The notes beneath the pieces are model-generated. The model had not been told where the DNA came from, did not search any database, and was given only the letters and a program-made list of their open reading frames with translations. A DNA stretch of 64,000 nucleotides from Pseudeuparius sepicola (taxonomy: Eukaryota > Arthropoda > Insecta > Coleoptera > Anthribidae): NCBI GenBank assembly GCA_963920635.1, contig OY987302.1:39621500-39685499 (forward strand). Reading direction: 5' to 3'. Numbering within the stretch: position 1 is the stretch's first letter; the number at the start of each line of letters is the position of its first letter. The translations under genes were made by a program, and so were the position numbers. Positions 11,851 through 23,158 of the stretch are shown in pieces.

Positions 11851-11991
11851 GCTCTTCGATGCTCGTTCGTGCTTGTCGACGCTTGTTCGTGCTCGTCGTT
11901 GCTCGTTCACGCTCTTCGATGCTCGTTCGTGCTTGTCGACGCTTGTTCGTGCTCGTCGTTGCTCGTTCACGCTCGTCGACGTTCGTTCGCC
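11851..11991. repeat. 60-bp tandem repeat made of 20-bp subunits
   Basis: Two near-identical 60-bp copies (11851-11910 and 11911-11970) are followed by a partial third. Each is three diverged 20-bp units of the form GCTCGTTCGTGCTTGTCGAC. Because 60 is a multiple of three, repetitive ORFs appear on both strands (11785-12112). They are artefacts of the array. Confidence 0.85.
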
Positions 11992-12011
11992 AAGTCTGGA
12001 CGCGGCTTTAA

Positions 12012-14699
12012 TTCAAAACTTTGAGTGCTTGATTTGTCCACATTTAACTCTCTACTTGTTTTCTAATAGAGTTTTTCTCGGATGGTCTTCAAAATATTGC
12101 AATATTTGTTGAATTCTCAATTCTCATTACGAACTCTTCTTGACACCACGTGGTCGCGATGTGACCTATTCTCTTATTGGTATGGAAGTCGTAAAATCTC
12201 CAGTGTTTAGGCCGCGAGTGGAATGCAGGGCCGGCCTTTTCCCTCACTCGAGTCTCCTGCATAGGTAGGATCGCGCGCAGACTTGTTGCAGAATGTCATA
12301 TACTCGTTCATATATTAGTCCGACCCTGGTAATCGATCGCAATGCGGTCATGTGACTTTGTTTATATCTACTGCCTCTGTAACTTGGATAGACTATAATT
12401 GCATTTTCTCTTCCGAAAAGAAAACGCACCTGGATTTCCGGGCAGGGTTCTTTCCAATCTTGGAAACAACTTGTGATCGGGAACACGACGCCCCGGATGT
12501 CTCTCTTGATTAGAACAGCCTTTCTGAAATTATTTTGGGCTTATCCATAATAACCAACAACATATCAACTTTTTCACCATGTGTTATCTATCATCGTTTA
12601 ATAACCTAAACGGCAAGCTTAGTAACTAATGAGATGGTTACGGTCGGTTACTTCAGTTTTGAGAAGTAAAATATTTTACAATCTATCAATTGTTTTTCGT
12701 GGATACCTAATAAAGTCATCGCTAACTCTATTTTCACCGACATGCTCTGGCTTGTAACTTGAAAGAGATATAAAAAAACTCCTTACTTAACTCCTTTAGC
12801 AAAAGTTTAACAGAAATGCATGATCATTCTAAATATCCAATAAAGTATGTAGGTTATGTTTCTCTGGGTGCGCCCTTAAAGAAAATTAAATGTGATTTTT
12901 TAGGAACTACCTCGGGAATTACGAAGAAAACGGAGGAAAAACTGTTACAAATGGACGCGTTACTCGAATATTATGGCATACCTACCTATTTGCAATTTTC
13001 CTCATACCACAGTACCACAGTACTTTAATCTTTAAGAAAACTTAAAATGTGCACCGACAAAATTGAAGCCCACTTAAAAAATACAAGATTAGAATTTTAT
13101 ACACGATGTAGTAAACAATCAATTTGCCTGATGAACGAATACCTTTTTTTTATGAAAATACCTCAGAAAATACCTACTAACGATCTTACCTCGGCTCCTA
13201 CTAAAGTCAACTCTCAACTGCATACATTGGTTAAGCTCGAGGGGCGCTTTAAACGAGGCTTTAAAGCTCGCTTTAAAGTAGATATTTGAAAACCTTCAAT
13301 TTATATTTAATATTAATATCTAAATTTCCAAACTAACTAGGAACCTACTTCGCCACATGCGTCACATGCATCTGATAAATGTAATGAGTTATGAGCTCGG
13401 TAATGAGGTACAGAGAGAGGTACCTACCTAAATAATTAATAAAAATAAGGAAACGGAACTTGTAGGAAGTTTAATTTGGTTCCAGTATCAAAATTTCTGG
13501 GCATAGCCGCATTCAATAGAGCATTGAATTGTTGCTCTTATATTATTATCTGCCTGCACTTTATCAATACCAAGATCAATTATTGCTATAACAATCGCTA
13601 CAAAAAATACATGAAATAACCAAAAATAACCTATAGTCTATCAATAATAGAGCTATATTGTGGACAATATCGAGGTGTACACTTCGGTGTATAATACATC
13701 TTTTTCATTATACTCATTATAAACTGTTGTCATATACTTATTACTTTACCTACACTGTTTAGAGAAGAAAGAGAATTTTAGATCGCTTAACGTTTGTTAA
13801 TTTTCACACTATTGTTATTCTACTAATACGCAGACATGAGGCAGAAATAGATTATGATTTAATTTAGTGCTCGATTTAATAATGCCAATCATCTGAAAGT
13901 GAAAACTGAGCTATTTTAATTTGTATAACATATTGCCTTCCTAATACCTGCAGAATAAAAGGTAAAAAGGTCATAGGTGAGCGTAGCCGTCAATTTTTGG
14001 CAGTCAAAACTTCTAGGTAGTGTTTTCTTTTTTCTTTCTAAAATGTTTCTTCGGTAAATTAACTACTTAACATTTGGCGTTCACAAATTGGCCTAGTTTG
14101 ACACCAGGCAAAATCGAGGGAAAAATGTAATTAAAGCTTACTTGAGTAGGTACCGTGGTAGGTACCTAAGTACTAAATAATTATTGCTTTAGGCATTCCC
14201 TCTGGTATTGGTATTGACAATAAACCTAGCTGGCGTATAGGCTAACAATTAGCCAGCCAAAATTGAAGTTTCCAAGAAAATTATTCATGAAATTAATTTT
14301 GATAATGACGAAATAGGTATGACCAGAAATACATAATACACAAATACACACAAGTATCCGGATACAACGAGGCGAGTAAGTAAGGGTAAGTACTTACAGC
14401 CGAGGGAATAGTGGAGCAGAAAGTGCATAATCTAGCCATACCTAATTAATTTAAGCAAATTAAATGCAACACCGTTGTTTTGCTATAACTTTATTTGTTA
14501 TTGAACTAAACATAATGTTTTATAATGTATCGCGTTCCCACAGCCTTGACTAGATATTCGTACCAATACTGTCGGTGGTACGGCAGTGTCAGTACAGACA
14601 GTGGGATTTTAATATCTTAGGAAAATAAGTGAAAGATTAGAACGAATTTAATTACCTAACCCAGCCTATATTAGTATGAATTACCTACTATGAATAGGT
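12012..14699. other. Non-coding stretch with weak ORFs
   Basis: I see no recognisable gene. A 70-codon plus-strand ORF at 12816-13028 is followed by another at 13047-13289. The first is compositionally plausible (LGTTSGITKKTEEKLLQMDA) but has no known domain, donor or acceptor that I can support. A minus-strand ORF at 12244-12486 is also unassigned. GTAGGTACCTAC palindromes occur near 13420 and 14150. Confidence 0.4.
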
Positions 14700-15440
14700 A
14701 CATCGGTGTGAAAACAGCTACACTTTTCTCGGTCACGCTTTTGATTTGGAAACGTCGCAACCCGGACACTGATTATTTTTAAAAAGCGACGGCCTTGAAT
14801 CGGGCGGCCGAAAACATGCCTTAAAAGTATAAAAGAAGTTATACAGGGTTACTAGTTCATGTCAAGGGCGTACGTGCCGGGTAGAAGCAAAAAGTATGTT
14901 TAAAAAAATCGTGGCTACTGCAAAAGATCTGAAGGGCGAAAACACGTCCTAAATGCCCAAAACTCGGCCCAAAAGATCTTCAGAAGTGTCTAGTTTATGT
15001 CAGGGGCGTAGGTATGGGCTTCACGGACGCGAAAAATGTACTTGGTTAAAAAATCGTGGCTGCTTTCAAAGGTGACCGCGTGTGATCGGGCAGCCGAAAA
15101 CACGTCCTAAATGCCCAAAAGAAGATCTCCAGGGATAGCTAGTTTTGTCAGGGGAGTAGGTACCTACGGGCTTTACGGACGACAAAAATGTACTTAGTTA
15201 AAAACTCGTAGCTGTTTTCAAAGGTGACAGCGTTTGATCTGGCAGCCAAAAACACGCCCTAAATGCTCAAAAGAAGATATCGAGAGGTGGATAGTTTATT
15301 TTATATTTTTTAACTAAGTAAGTAGGTACATTTTTCTCGTCCGTAAAGCCCGTACGCCCCTGACATAAACTAGCTACCCCTGCAGTCTGGAGATCTTCTT
15401 TTGGGCATTTAGGACGTGTTTGCTGCCAGCTCTGTTTTCG
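14700..15440. repeat. Tandem array plus one inverted unit
   Basis: Diverged units of roughly 125-157 bp share GAAAACACGTCCTAAATGCC (14810, 14937, 15094, 15246) and CTAGTTTATGTCAGGGGCGTA (14850, 14990, 15140). From about 15318 the same sequence runs in reverse complement to 15440. No coding sequence. Confidence 0.7.
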
Positions 15441-15589
15441 CCCTCATTGGCGTCGAGCTTTGTGAAAAACCTCGGTGAAAACGTAAACTTCTCAGGCGAG
15501 CTTACAGATGAGTCTCAACTTCGGTCTCAACCGAGGGGGAAATTACTGGCAAAATAATAATTGTGTACACTAAAATGGCAAAAAATGAC

Positions 15590-15712
15590 AAAAATACCAA
15601 ATTTAGTTTTAAAAATAGCAAAAAAATCCAAAATCTTGAAAATCAATAAAAACATTTAAAAAAAAATCCAAAAAATGCCAGAAAATGCCAAAAAATTCCG
15701 AAAAAATTCTAG
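15590..15712. repeat. A-rich degenerate short repeat
   Basis: Repeated variants of AAAAAATGCCAAAA at intervals of 10-13 bp form a low-complexity tract. Confidence 0.6.
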
Positions 15713-15811
15713 TCTAAAGACCTTGACAATATTTAAGACAATAAGAAACGAGAATTAAGCAATAAAATGGTTCTAAATAAATCACATGAAGAAAAAAATG
15801 TCTAAAATGAC

Positions 15812-15859
15812 GACGAATTCAAATTAATGTCACCCTGTTGACATTAATTTGAATTCGTC
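15812..15859. repeat. Perfect 21-bp inverted repeat with 6-nt loop
   Basis: The left arm 15812-15832 begins GACGAATTCAAATTAATG, the loop is CCCTGT, and the right arm 15839-15859 is the exact complement. It is isolated from other elements and its role is unknown. Confidence 0.9.
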
Positions 15860-15966
15860 CACGGTTAAGTAACTTTTTATTTATCATTTTATGGGAAAAT
15901 TTTATTCTTGATAAAAAGTTTTGTTTGCGTTTAATATAATATTGGCATGGAGAAAGTCGACATTCC

Positions 15967-16451
15967 ATGTACAGGGTGTTCCCGTATATTTTGACCCACC
16001 CCTAGAGCCTATATTTTTCGAGTTAGAAAAAAATTATTTATATGAAAGTTGTAGGATTTTTTCTGAACCGCTAGGATCTGTTACTAGATAAAACAAATGA
16101 GCGTCGCAAATTTATGAAAAAATATAAACTTACTTTTTTTTATTGGAACACCCTGTATATTTGTAGATTTTTGAATTGCATGCATTTTTCCAATTCCAAC
16201 AATATAAATATGTTATATGTTTGCTCTAAGCATTCGCATGGTATTCCAAATTGCACATAAATACGATCTTTATATTTAATCAAGGTTGCCATGGAAAAAC
16301 ATTTTAACTCAGGCAAGGGCATTCCTGTCAATCCATTATTTTTGGGACAATACACCTTGGTACCCTACAACTTTCATTTAAGTAATTTTTTCTAACTTGA
16401 AAAATAGAGGTTCTATGGGTGGGTCAAAATATACGGGAACACCCTGTACAT
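15967..16451. mobile_element. Foldback MITE, ACAGGGTG-ended
   Basis: The ends read ATGTACAGGGTGTTCCCG and its complement. The arms pair for about 90 bp each, including GGGTGGGTCAAAATATACGG on the right. A second copy of the end motif (GGAACACCCTGTATAT, 16145) sits inside, suggesting nesting or a composite. The 71-codon minus ORF at 16140-16355 is not considered a gene. Confidence 0.75.
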
Positions 16452-16494
16452 CTAATAACTTTTTTGCGAGTTTTTGCGATTATTTCGCTTAGGA

Positions 16495-17050
16495 TTAACC
16501 AATGACATCAGAATCTAGAGACAAAAAATGCCTTTTTTTTGTCTCCAAGATTAAATATATCCATACATAATACATATATCCGGAACCGTTTTTGGATAGC
16601 GCGTGTTTTTTCTTATTTAGCGATTTTTTGAGGCGCCGGAAGCATCGGAACCTCGCCAGAAGACTCGGGGGAAGGTCTAACGACGTCAGCCCCAGATCCC
16701 CGAGCCGAAATAACTTCGCTGCGGCTTGACAAAAAAAGGTCAATTTCTGACAATTTCGCTCGCAATTTCAAGACATTTTCGGAATAATTTTTAGGTAGAG
16801 ACGTAGAGATCGCGGGAAAAAAGCTTAACATCTCTCGAAATTTCCTCTTTGAAAATCCGAAAAAGTATTAAATCTCTTATTATCCATCGCGATTTTCCTC
16901 GCCCCACGACCCTATTTAAGAATCATTCTCGACTTGGTCACTGCGGAGATAGTTTTCAGGGGCCACTGTACAGTACAATCCGAGGTACAACCCGAAAATA
17001 TTTTGCTTCTATGAAGCGCTTAGACCGAGGCTTAGACTGTGATTAGTTCT
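16495..17050 (-). other. Possible decayed coding segment, unassigned
   Basis: Two overlapping minus-strand ORFs (16495-16743 and 16613-16831) lie in moderately GC-richer DNA. The latter reads VLKLRAKLSEIDLF, then a Ser/Pro-rich part (SSRSEVISARGSGADVVRPS). This could be a gag-like relic of an LTR element, but I see no protease, primer site or LTR, so the family is not assigned. Confidence 0.25.
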
Positions 17051-17393
17051 GGGCGACAGGCGATTTTCAAAACAAACCTGTCTATAGACTCTGTTCCGAG
17101 CTCTGTTCTGACGTCATTGGGATTAACCGAGGGATTAGCACTCAGAATAACATTTTTCCATTATTCAATAAATTAGTATTACCTAATACCTATTGCAGGG
17201 TAATATCAGGAGCGCTCGAGGGAGAGCTTAAAAATGATTGGTAATTTTAAACCGAGTTTTAAACCATGAGTGGGTATTTGGAAGTATACCTAGGTACCTA
17301 TATCACGAAGTCAAAAAGATAAAATCTCTTCAGAACATTGCATTTTTATAATCAATCAACTTGTCCGAGGGGTCTGTAGTAGGTCTACAAATT

Positions 17394-17615
17394 TGTATGC
17401 AGAACATCTGCAGTACTTTGGCAGGAATCTGCAGTAAGTACTTGTGCAGGACTGTACAGTGAGTATACGTGTGCAGGACTCTGAAATACCCGGAAATACC
17501 TATGCAGGACTTTGCAGTACGTGTGCAGACCTCTGCAGTAAGCATGCAGGGCTCTGCAGTACCTGTCCAGAACGCTGCAGAATATATGCAGGACTCGGCA
17601 GTACTGGAGCATGAC
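17394..17615. repeat. 21-bp tandem repeat (TGCAGGACTCTGCAGTACC-like)
   Basis: About nine to ten diverged units occur. The last five (from about 17503) keep an exact 21-bp period, and earlier units vary in length. The period is in frame, giving seven-residue peptide repeats (YCRALHA, YCRGLHT, YCKVLHR) on the minus strand at 17385-17618. These are by-products of the array. A C-run follows at about 17680-17692. Confidence 0.8.
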
Positions 17616-19248
17616 CAAGCAAACGAATAACTTGGCAAGGAAAGCCCAAATCGAAAATTTTTATATGAAAGACCCCCCTCGCCCCCCCCCCTTAAAACCA
17701 ATTATTGCCGAACACTCCTTTAAATTATTTACTATACATTCTGACTCACCCTGTACTTAAGTATATGTCTTTTTTTAAAGAAAATAATTGGGTATATTAA
17801 CGCTTTAAAACTTTGGTTTGTTTGGTGCAAAATGTAAGTACCTACTGGGCGTCCCAGTCAACGTGATAAACCTGATTTTCTCCCTAACTTTCAAGATAAA
17901 TTGATGGTTAAATAAAACTTTTGTAGATTTATCCGAGGAATTTTAATATGACCTCAAACTTAATATGGGTAGGTACCTACCGAGGTAGGTACCTACTATA
18001 TAATTTTAGCAACACCATGTTGCTAAAAAGTTACGGAATATTAGTAGGTAACCGAGTAGGTAACTAATGAATAAACCTACAGGTATAGTCTCGGGTATAG
18101 CAACAAAAATTGCCGGTTCTCATTTCTGACATCCGGGATTGAGCATCACTTGGTCGATTTTTGGGTTTTGTTAGGTTCTTTTTCTTCTCCCAATTCCATA
18201 GAAATCATCATGGAACAAAATCAGTTTGAGCATGTCATCTAATATTTCTGACATCTTCAACTTGGTTGAATCTTCTGCCTTCTGTTCTGCAAATTATGAT
18301 ACCTACCTACCAGGGAAGGTACCTAATCTACGGATCCAAGCACTGGCAGTACCTACTTACCTATCGACTTGCTCGCCTATTTGGTAGCAAAATTATAGAG
18401 TTAAGTATGTCTCGGATGCTCGCTCGGATGTATTCAACTAGGTAAGTAGGTACCTACTTGCCTCCGTTACGGAGGATACGGTATCTGTCTATTTTGACTG
18501 TGAGCTAAACCTCGCTCGAAGCCTATAGCTCAATCCACATTTGTAGTAAACATGAAGTGCTCTAAATTAATAGGCAGTGGCTATTTATACGTCCGACGTA
18601 TATAAAAGTCGGTATACGTCTTGTGCTCTCATTGGCGAGTTGAGTCTCGTGACTTCTTTGGCCGTACATTTAACTCCATACACGTCCGAAGTGCATTTTT
18701 CTCAAGTTACAATAAAGAGCGCATGCCCTCCTTTTTGGGGGATAGGCGCTGCCGTATAAAAAAGTAGGGGACATTCGCACCATATTGTGGCAGGCGGCAC
18801 TGACGCGCTGCCGTATGAAAAAAGAAGTGGTAATAATCGAGGTAATAATTATTTCCAATGGTGTAACCGAGGGTGTAACCTACCCCCGATTTTCTTGAAA
18901 TTTTGGCCAGGTACCCTCTATTTTCTCCCTACGTTCAGCACTGTAACCCACCCCCGATTTTCTTGAAAATTTGGCTACCCCCCTATTTTCGCCCGACATT
19001 CGGCGCAGCGAAAGTAAGTAGGTATTAATCTCGATTGTAATTTTGATTGTAACAACGCCAAGATGTGGGTTATGAACGGTTATGAAGTAATTTCACAGCC
19101 GAGGTCAAAGTATTTTCATTTCCCTAATTTTTGATTTAAAAAAATAGCCTACCTAATGCTCCTAATAATGTCTATACAAGCGTTTTCATGCACCTACCTA
19201 TTCGAGCATATACCTAAGCATGTACTCGCCCTCGTACTCGCCTAAGTA
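17616..19248. other. Non-coding; short direct repeats and palindromes
   Basis: Palindromes GTAGGTACCTAC lie at 17969 and 17985, and a further TAGGTACCTA-type block near 18447. A TATATAAAAG string is present at about 18599 but no gene follows it. GCGCTGCCGTAT followed by an A-run occurs twice (about 18747 and 18808). A block containing CCCCCGATTTTCTTGAAA occurs at 18884 and 18952, and again near 36470. No gene is recognised. Confidence 0.5.
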
Positions 19249-20037
19249 TTAAGGTGGATTCATGCAGCATTCTATAAGAATAGCAATAAGAATAATAATA
19301 TGTAGTAATAGGAAGAGGGGGTTGCCGACAGCGAAAGTGACGTTAGATTTCGTATCTTTTTAAGTTGTATGGCTTAAAATCTAATAACATTTTACCTGGC
19401 AAAAATTTAGTACAAACATCTCTGTCTTCATTTTAATCATAAGATCTTAAAAGCATATGCACTGGAATTATTATTTTTCATAACCTATAAAACAAAACGC
19501 TGCTTATAAGATCTTATGATTAAAATGAAGACAGAGATGTTTGTACTAAACTTTTGCCAGGTAAAATGTTATTAGATTTTAAGCCATACAACTTAAAAAG
19601 ATACGAAATCTAACGTCACTTTCGCTGTCGGCAACCCCCTCTTAAGAGGTATTCATACATACCCGGAATAACAATACCTAGTAATAGGTAAGCCAAAATT
19701 ATCAATTTATCAACATAACCATAAAATTTTAAATGTTACAAAAATAATGATAACGGAATTTAGGGATCATCGGAGCTAAAGGATGCCCATTATAAAATCT
19801 ATTTTTATAATAATTTGCAAAGTTTGGGTCTTTACTTGCCTTTCGCGAGTGTTCGCGCATGTGCACATGCAATCTTGATATAAGAATAAAGTTAAAAGTT
19901 AACCAACTTCAAGGTCAATTCTTATTTCTTATTACGATTCTTATTCCTGCTGCATGAATAGGCGCAATTAGATCAATATTTAACTTTTATTATTATTACT
20001 ACCTATTCTTATAGAAAGCTGCATTAATTCGCCTTTA
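19249..20037. mobile_element. Inverted-repeat element hosting a nested MITE
   Basis: The ends are related inverted repeats of about 35 bp: the left starts TTAAGGTGGATTCATGCAGC and the right is a near complement, both continuing into TCTATAAGAATAG. The foldback at 19313-19643 lies inside this element, near its left end, implying a later insertion. The interior is non-coding. Confidence 0.6.
19313..19643. mobile_element. Near-perfect foldback MITE (copy 1)
   Basis: Arms of about 140 bp are reverse complements with only about two mismatches. The ends are AAGAGGGGGTTGCCGACAGC. The short spacer contains ATAACCTATAAAACAAAACG. A diverged second copy is at 31077-31400. The high arm identity implies recent activity or arm-to-arm gene conversion. 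No coding capacity. Confidence 0.85.
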
Positions 20038-21469
20038 GTAACATATTTTCCCGAACATCGTCGGGCATTTCACTAGAAGCGCTCAGGGAAGTCTCTGATT
20101 ACCCAGTACCTAGATGATCGGCTATGCTTTAATTCCGCTTTTAATTGTGTGGTAACGTAGAGTTTCGCATTCAGGGCAATACAGTTTTAAGAGCAGTTTG
20201 AAGTCGATTTTAAAGAAACAATGACGTTTTTAGGTACTACTCGGTACTACTACTGTGAACAAATATTTTACCTAATATTAAGAGTAGAGCGAGTAGAGTA
20301 TTAAGTAGGGATATAAGTACCTATGCCTAATTATTCAAAATTGAGAGTGGCTCTGCAATGCGACTGCTCTTGTCAAGCTTAAATTATTGAAAATGTGATA
20401 CCTAGTTAGATGCTAAGTAGGAACAATAGGTACCTAAATAACGAGATTTGGCAAATTAACTATTCCTCGTGCTCAGTCATTTAAACAAGTAGGTAGGTAA
20501 GTAATGTGCTCGGTATAATTTGCATTTAGCTTGGCACCTACTTATCTCTGTAGGTACTTACCTCTTTGCTACGGTACGGTCCAGGGTACTTACGGTATAA
20601 ATATACGAAACCTCCTATGAAATATAAAGCAAGCTGCTCGGCAAGCTGTGTGCAATATTAGTAAATGCCATGCCGACCGAGCGACGTACCTCAATCCGTA
20701 GTAGATGAAGGTATAGGTACCTTACTTATTAGTTTTTTGTGGTACCTACTTATCGAGTTATCTACAATCAGGTTCATACAACTATTTTTGCTAAAGGAAC
20801 CAAGGGACATCGAAGGCAACCTATTAAACAGGTGTTAGGTATACCTAGTTGATGTGACACCTACCTTCAGTTTTTCCCACAAGACATTTTTAAATGTAAT
20901 TTTTGTCATGTTTTAGCTCGTGTTCTAGGTAGGTACCTACCCAATATTAAAAACTAAAAGGTAGGTATTTACTACGAATTACGAGGAAAATATTTTCTGG
21001 TAGGTACCTACCTACCTATTAAAGTTTAAAGTAAAAAGTAACGAACTAGGTCGGTAGGTACTTAGGTGCCTACTTAACAGTGAAAATAAAACACAAGGTA
21101 TTCCAAACACCCACGAATAATACATACATTGAAAAGACTTCAGAAACATGAAGGTGGTCCAATGTTCACATTAAACCAAAGTTCCGTAGCACTTCGTCTG
21201 TTTATCGCGAACATCGTAATAAGAGTACTATCCATGGGGCATTTGAGGAGTTACTGAAAACCACCACTCGCCGTCAGAAATGCGAATTTTCACATGAAAA
21301 TTTCACAACACAGAGCACTTGGAAGTAACTGGACCGGGGCACCGTCGCTAGGTAAGTAATATGCGAGTATGCAGCGAAGTCGAATGGTAAAATTCGTGTT
21401 CGGTTAGGGGCGGTAATGGGCGGGATTTTCGAAAATCCGGTGTGTAAATCGTCGCCGTTTTGAAGACCG
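20038..21469. other. Non-coding, rich in GTAGGTACCTAC palindromes
   Basis: Frequent GTAGGTA/TACCTAC runs occur (for example 20509, 20931, 21000-21017, 21053). A GCTAG|GTAAGTAAT donor-like string is at 21350, but GTAAGTA is so common here that I do not infer an exon from it. No gene is recognised. Confidence 0.5.
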
Positions 21470-21815
21470 ACGACAACGGACCGTGTGTATGAACTGACGG
21501 CGAGGCGGCCGGCGTGCCATGACCGAGAACCGAAGGCGGCCGAGGCGGCCAGTCGGGCTCGTCCGCTGGGCCGCCGCCGCCGCCGACGGGGCCCCTGGAG
21601 GAAGAAAGTGCGATTGTCTCGGGCGGCTGGGGCCCGGGGGAGAGACGAAGAGAGCGGCTTGGCGGCTTCACGTGAGGCCGGGGCCGCCTCTCCTCTACCT
21701 GTGAGGACGTATATTTACCGTAATAATAATAACGCGATGTGAATTACCCACCCGACACTATTTGGCTCGGGTCCGGGCGGGGAGTCCCGGCCGGCAGGCC
21801 ACTGACGCTTGGGAT
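21470..21815. promoter_or_regulatory. CpG-rich island, possible promoter or 5' exon
   Basis: This is the most GC- and CpG-dense block in the window (for example GGCGGCCGAGGCGGCC near 21536), flanked by AT-rich DNA. ORFs on both strands (21348-21671 minus, 21485-21742 plus) are Arg/Gly/Pro-rich reading of GC sequence and show no domain. A donor-like CTATAG|GTAAGTAAT at 22022 could end a plus-strand 5' exon. A minus-strand gene containing the exon candidate at 4002-4130 is also possible. Direction is not resolved. Confidence 0.4.
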
Positions 21816-22185
21816 TGTCAGATGATAACTCCTCCAGATTCTGGAGAAAACTGTGAGATTTCCAGGCAGTCAGTTTATCCCTTTGACCTTTGAATAAAGA
21901 ACCCCAGGAAGGAGCAAATTTGGGCTTTTAACGCTCGACCGGGACAGTCTCTGCATATGGCGGAATGCCGTTTCTGATTTTACACTGGAGCGCACCTTTG
22001 AGTTGTTTCGACAAACTATAGGTAAGTAATCCAAGCAGAAATCCGCATTTTTCGTGAAATCAGTATATGACCTACAATATTAATACAGGCAAAACCTCTA
22101 GCAAAACATTATAAGGCACGTTTAAGTATGTATTAAGTTTAGAATCCTTGATAATACAGCAATTCTAATTTTAAATTTTGAATTT

Positions 22186-22345
22186 TGAAGAAGTAGTTAC
22201 CTACACAAACGCCTATGCCACATTAGTGCATGACCTCAAAAGTTAATTTAAATTACAAAATTACTTACCTATTATATAATAATTATTATCCTCAAACAGT
22301 TAGTTTTGGCTTTCAGGAAAGAGCCAGAAGCCGCGTAATAACTCG
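22186..22345. repeat. Inverted copy of the 8125-8283 repeat
   Basis: It shares, in reverse complement, TACACAAACGCCTATGCCAC, then ATGACCTCAAAAGTTAATTT and the AATTACAAAATTACTTAC block with 8125-8283. A second shared string, CCCAGGAAGGAG, occurs in direct orientation at 21900 and 7990. Confidence 0.7.
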
Positions 22346-22492
22346 AAAAAGTATCTATAAGTACCTACCTACTTCATACTGACACCTTAGACACCTAAAT
22401 GTACCTATTGTATATTGTATTGTACACATAAGGTTGAATTTAAGTTGGTAGTATTTCCACGTGAATTGGTGATTTAGTAACTCCTTAAACAT

Positions 22493-23020
22493 TTAACGCT
22501 TCCAGCCATAGGCGCACACAGACGTTTTTGACATATTAATTTGACGTTTGCAGTCAAAGGCATGCTCGAAGGCATGTTTCTCGTTTACTTTGGTTCGGTT
22601 TTTGCTATGCTTCATCTTAAAATGTCTCAGTATTTTTTTGTTTTCGACTTTTTTAACTGCGTTAACCCCTTCTGATACGCCACTGGCATCAAGCTGTGAG
22701 AAGAAAAAGAACAGTCGTAGGGCCGTAGCGACATAATTGTTATCATTAGGGGGGGAGAATTGAGATCCGGCGCCCTCTAAGCGTTGTACAGGCAATCCAA
22801 TGGCGTTAATATTTTTGGTGTAGTGACCACGTCCAAATTTTGGCAATTTTAAGCAAGTGGGAATATCCGTTTTATCAATAAAAACTAATAAGTTTTGAAA
22901 GAACAAATACCTACTCATATTACGTTTTTGATTAATACTCGGATTAATACTAATATTTTTTGTACATTTTTGGGGAGAACAATGAAATACACATTTTAAA
23001 ATTAAAATTAAAAACTCCAA
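22493..23020 (-). CDS. Unassigned 175-codon ORF, doubtful
   Basis: The longest open frame in the left part of the window reads on the minus strand. It contains LEGAGSQFSPPNDNNYVAT and a basic Lys-rich C-terminal half with HFKMKHSKNRTK. I do not recognise a domain. Part of it covers a CCACTGGC motif (about 22679) of a common insect dispersed repeat, and composition is AT-rich. It may be a transposon relic or chance. No splice context is evident. Confidence 0.2.
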   Translation of the reverse strand: MEFLILILKCVFHCSPQKCTKNISINPSINQKRNMSRYLFFQNLLVFIDKTDIPTCLKLPKFGRGHYTKNINAIGLPVQRLEGAGSQFSPPNDNNYVATALRLFFFFSQLDASGVSEGVNAVKKVENKKILRHFKMKHSKNRTKVNEKHAFEHAFDCKRQINMSKTSVCAYGWKR

Positions 23021-23098
23021 ATTTAATTATTCTTTTTTTTAAGTTTTCCCCAAAAAAACAATAGGTTTTCAAAAACTCTTTTTTACATTTTAATAATA

Positions 23099-23158
23099 AA
23101 AGGTCATTTAGTCTACTATCGCTCATTTTAACAATTTTTAACTGACTAAATGACCTTT
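23099..23158. repeat. Perfect 15-bp inverted repeat, 30-nt loop
   Basis: AAAGGTCATTTAGTC at 23099-23113 is complementary to 23144-23158. Confidence 0.85.

Noticed and set aside
11785..12112. Overlapping repetitive ORFs on both strands
   Set aside because: They arise from the 60-bp tandem repeat, whose length is a multiple of three.
17330..17701. 123- and 77-codon Cys/Tyr/Leu-repeat ORFs resembling a small repetitive protein
   Set aside because: The seven-residue repeat is produced by a 21-bp DNA repeat that is imperfect and frame-shifting at its ends.
18595..18760. TATATAAAAG as a promoter of the ORF at 18577-18759
   Set aside because: The ORF overlaps the box, has no domain, and the region is repetitive.
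21348..21742. Arg- and Pro-rich ORFs on both strands at the CpG-rich block
   Set aside because: Open frames are expected by chance in such GC-rich DNA, and no domain or conserved pattern is seen.
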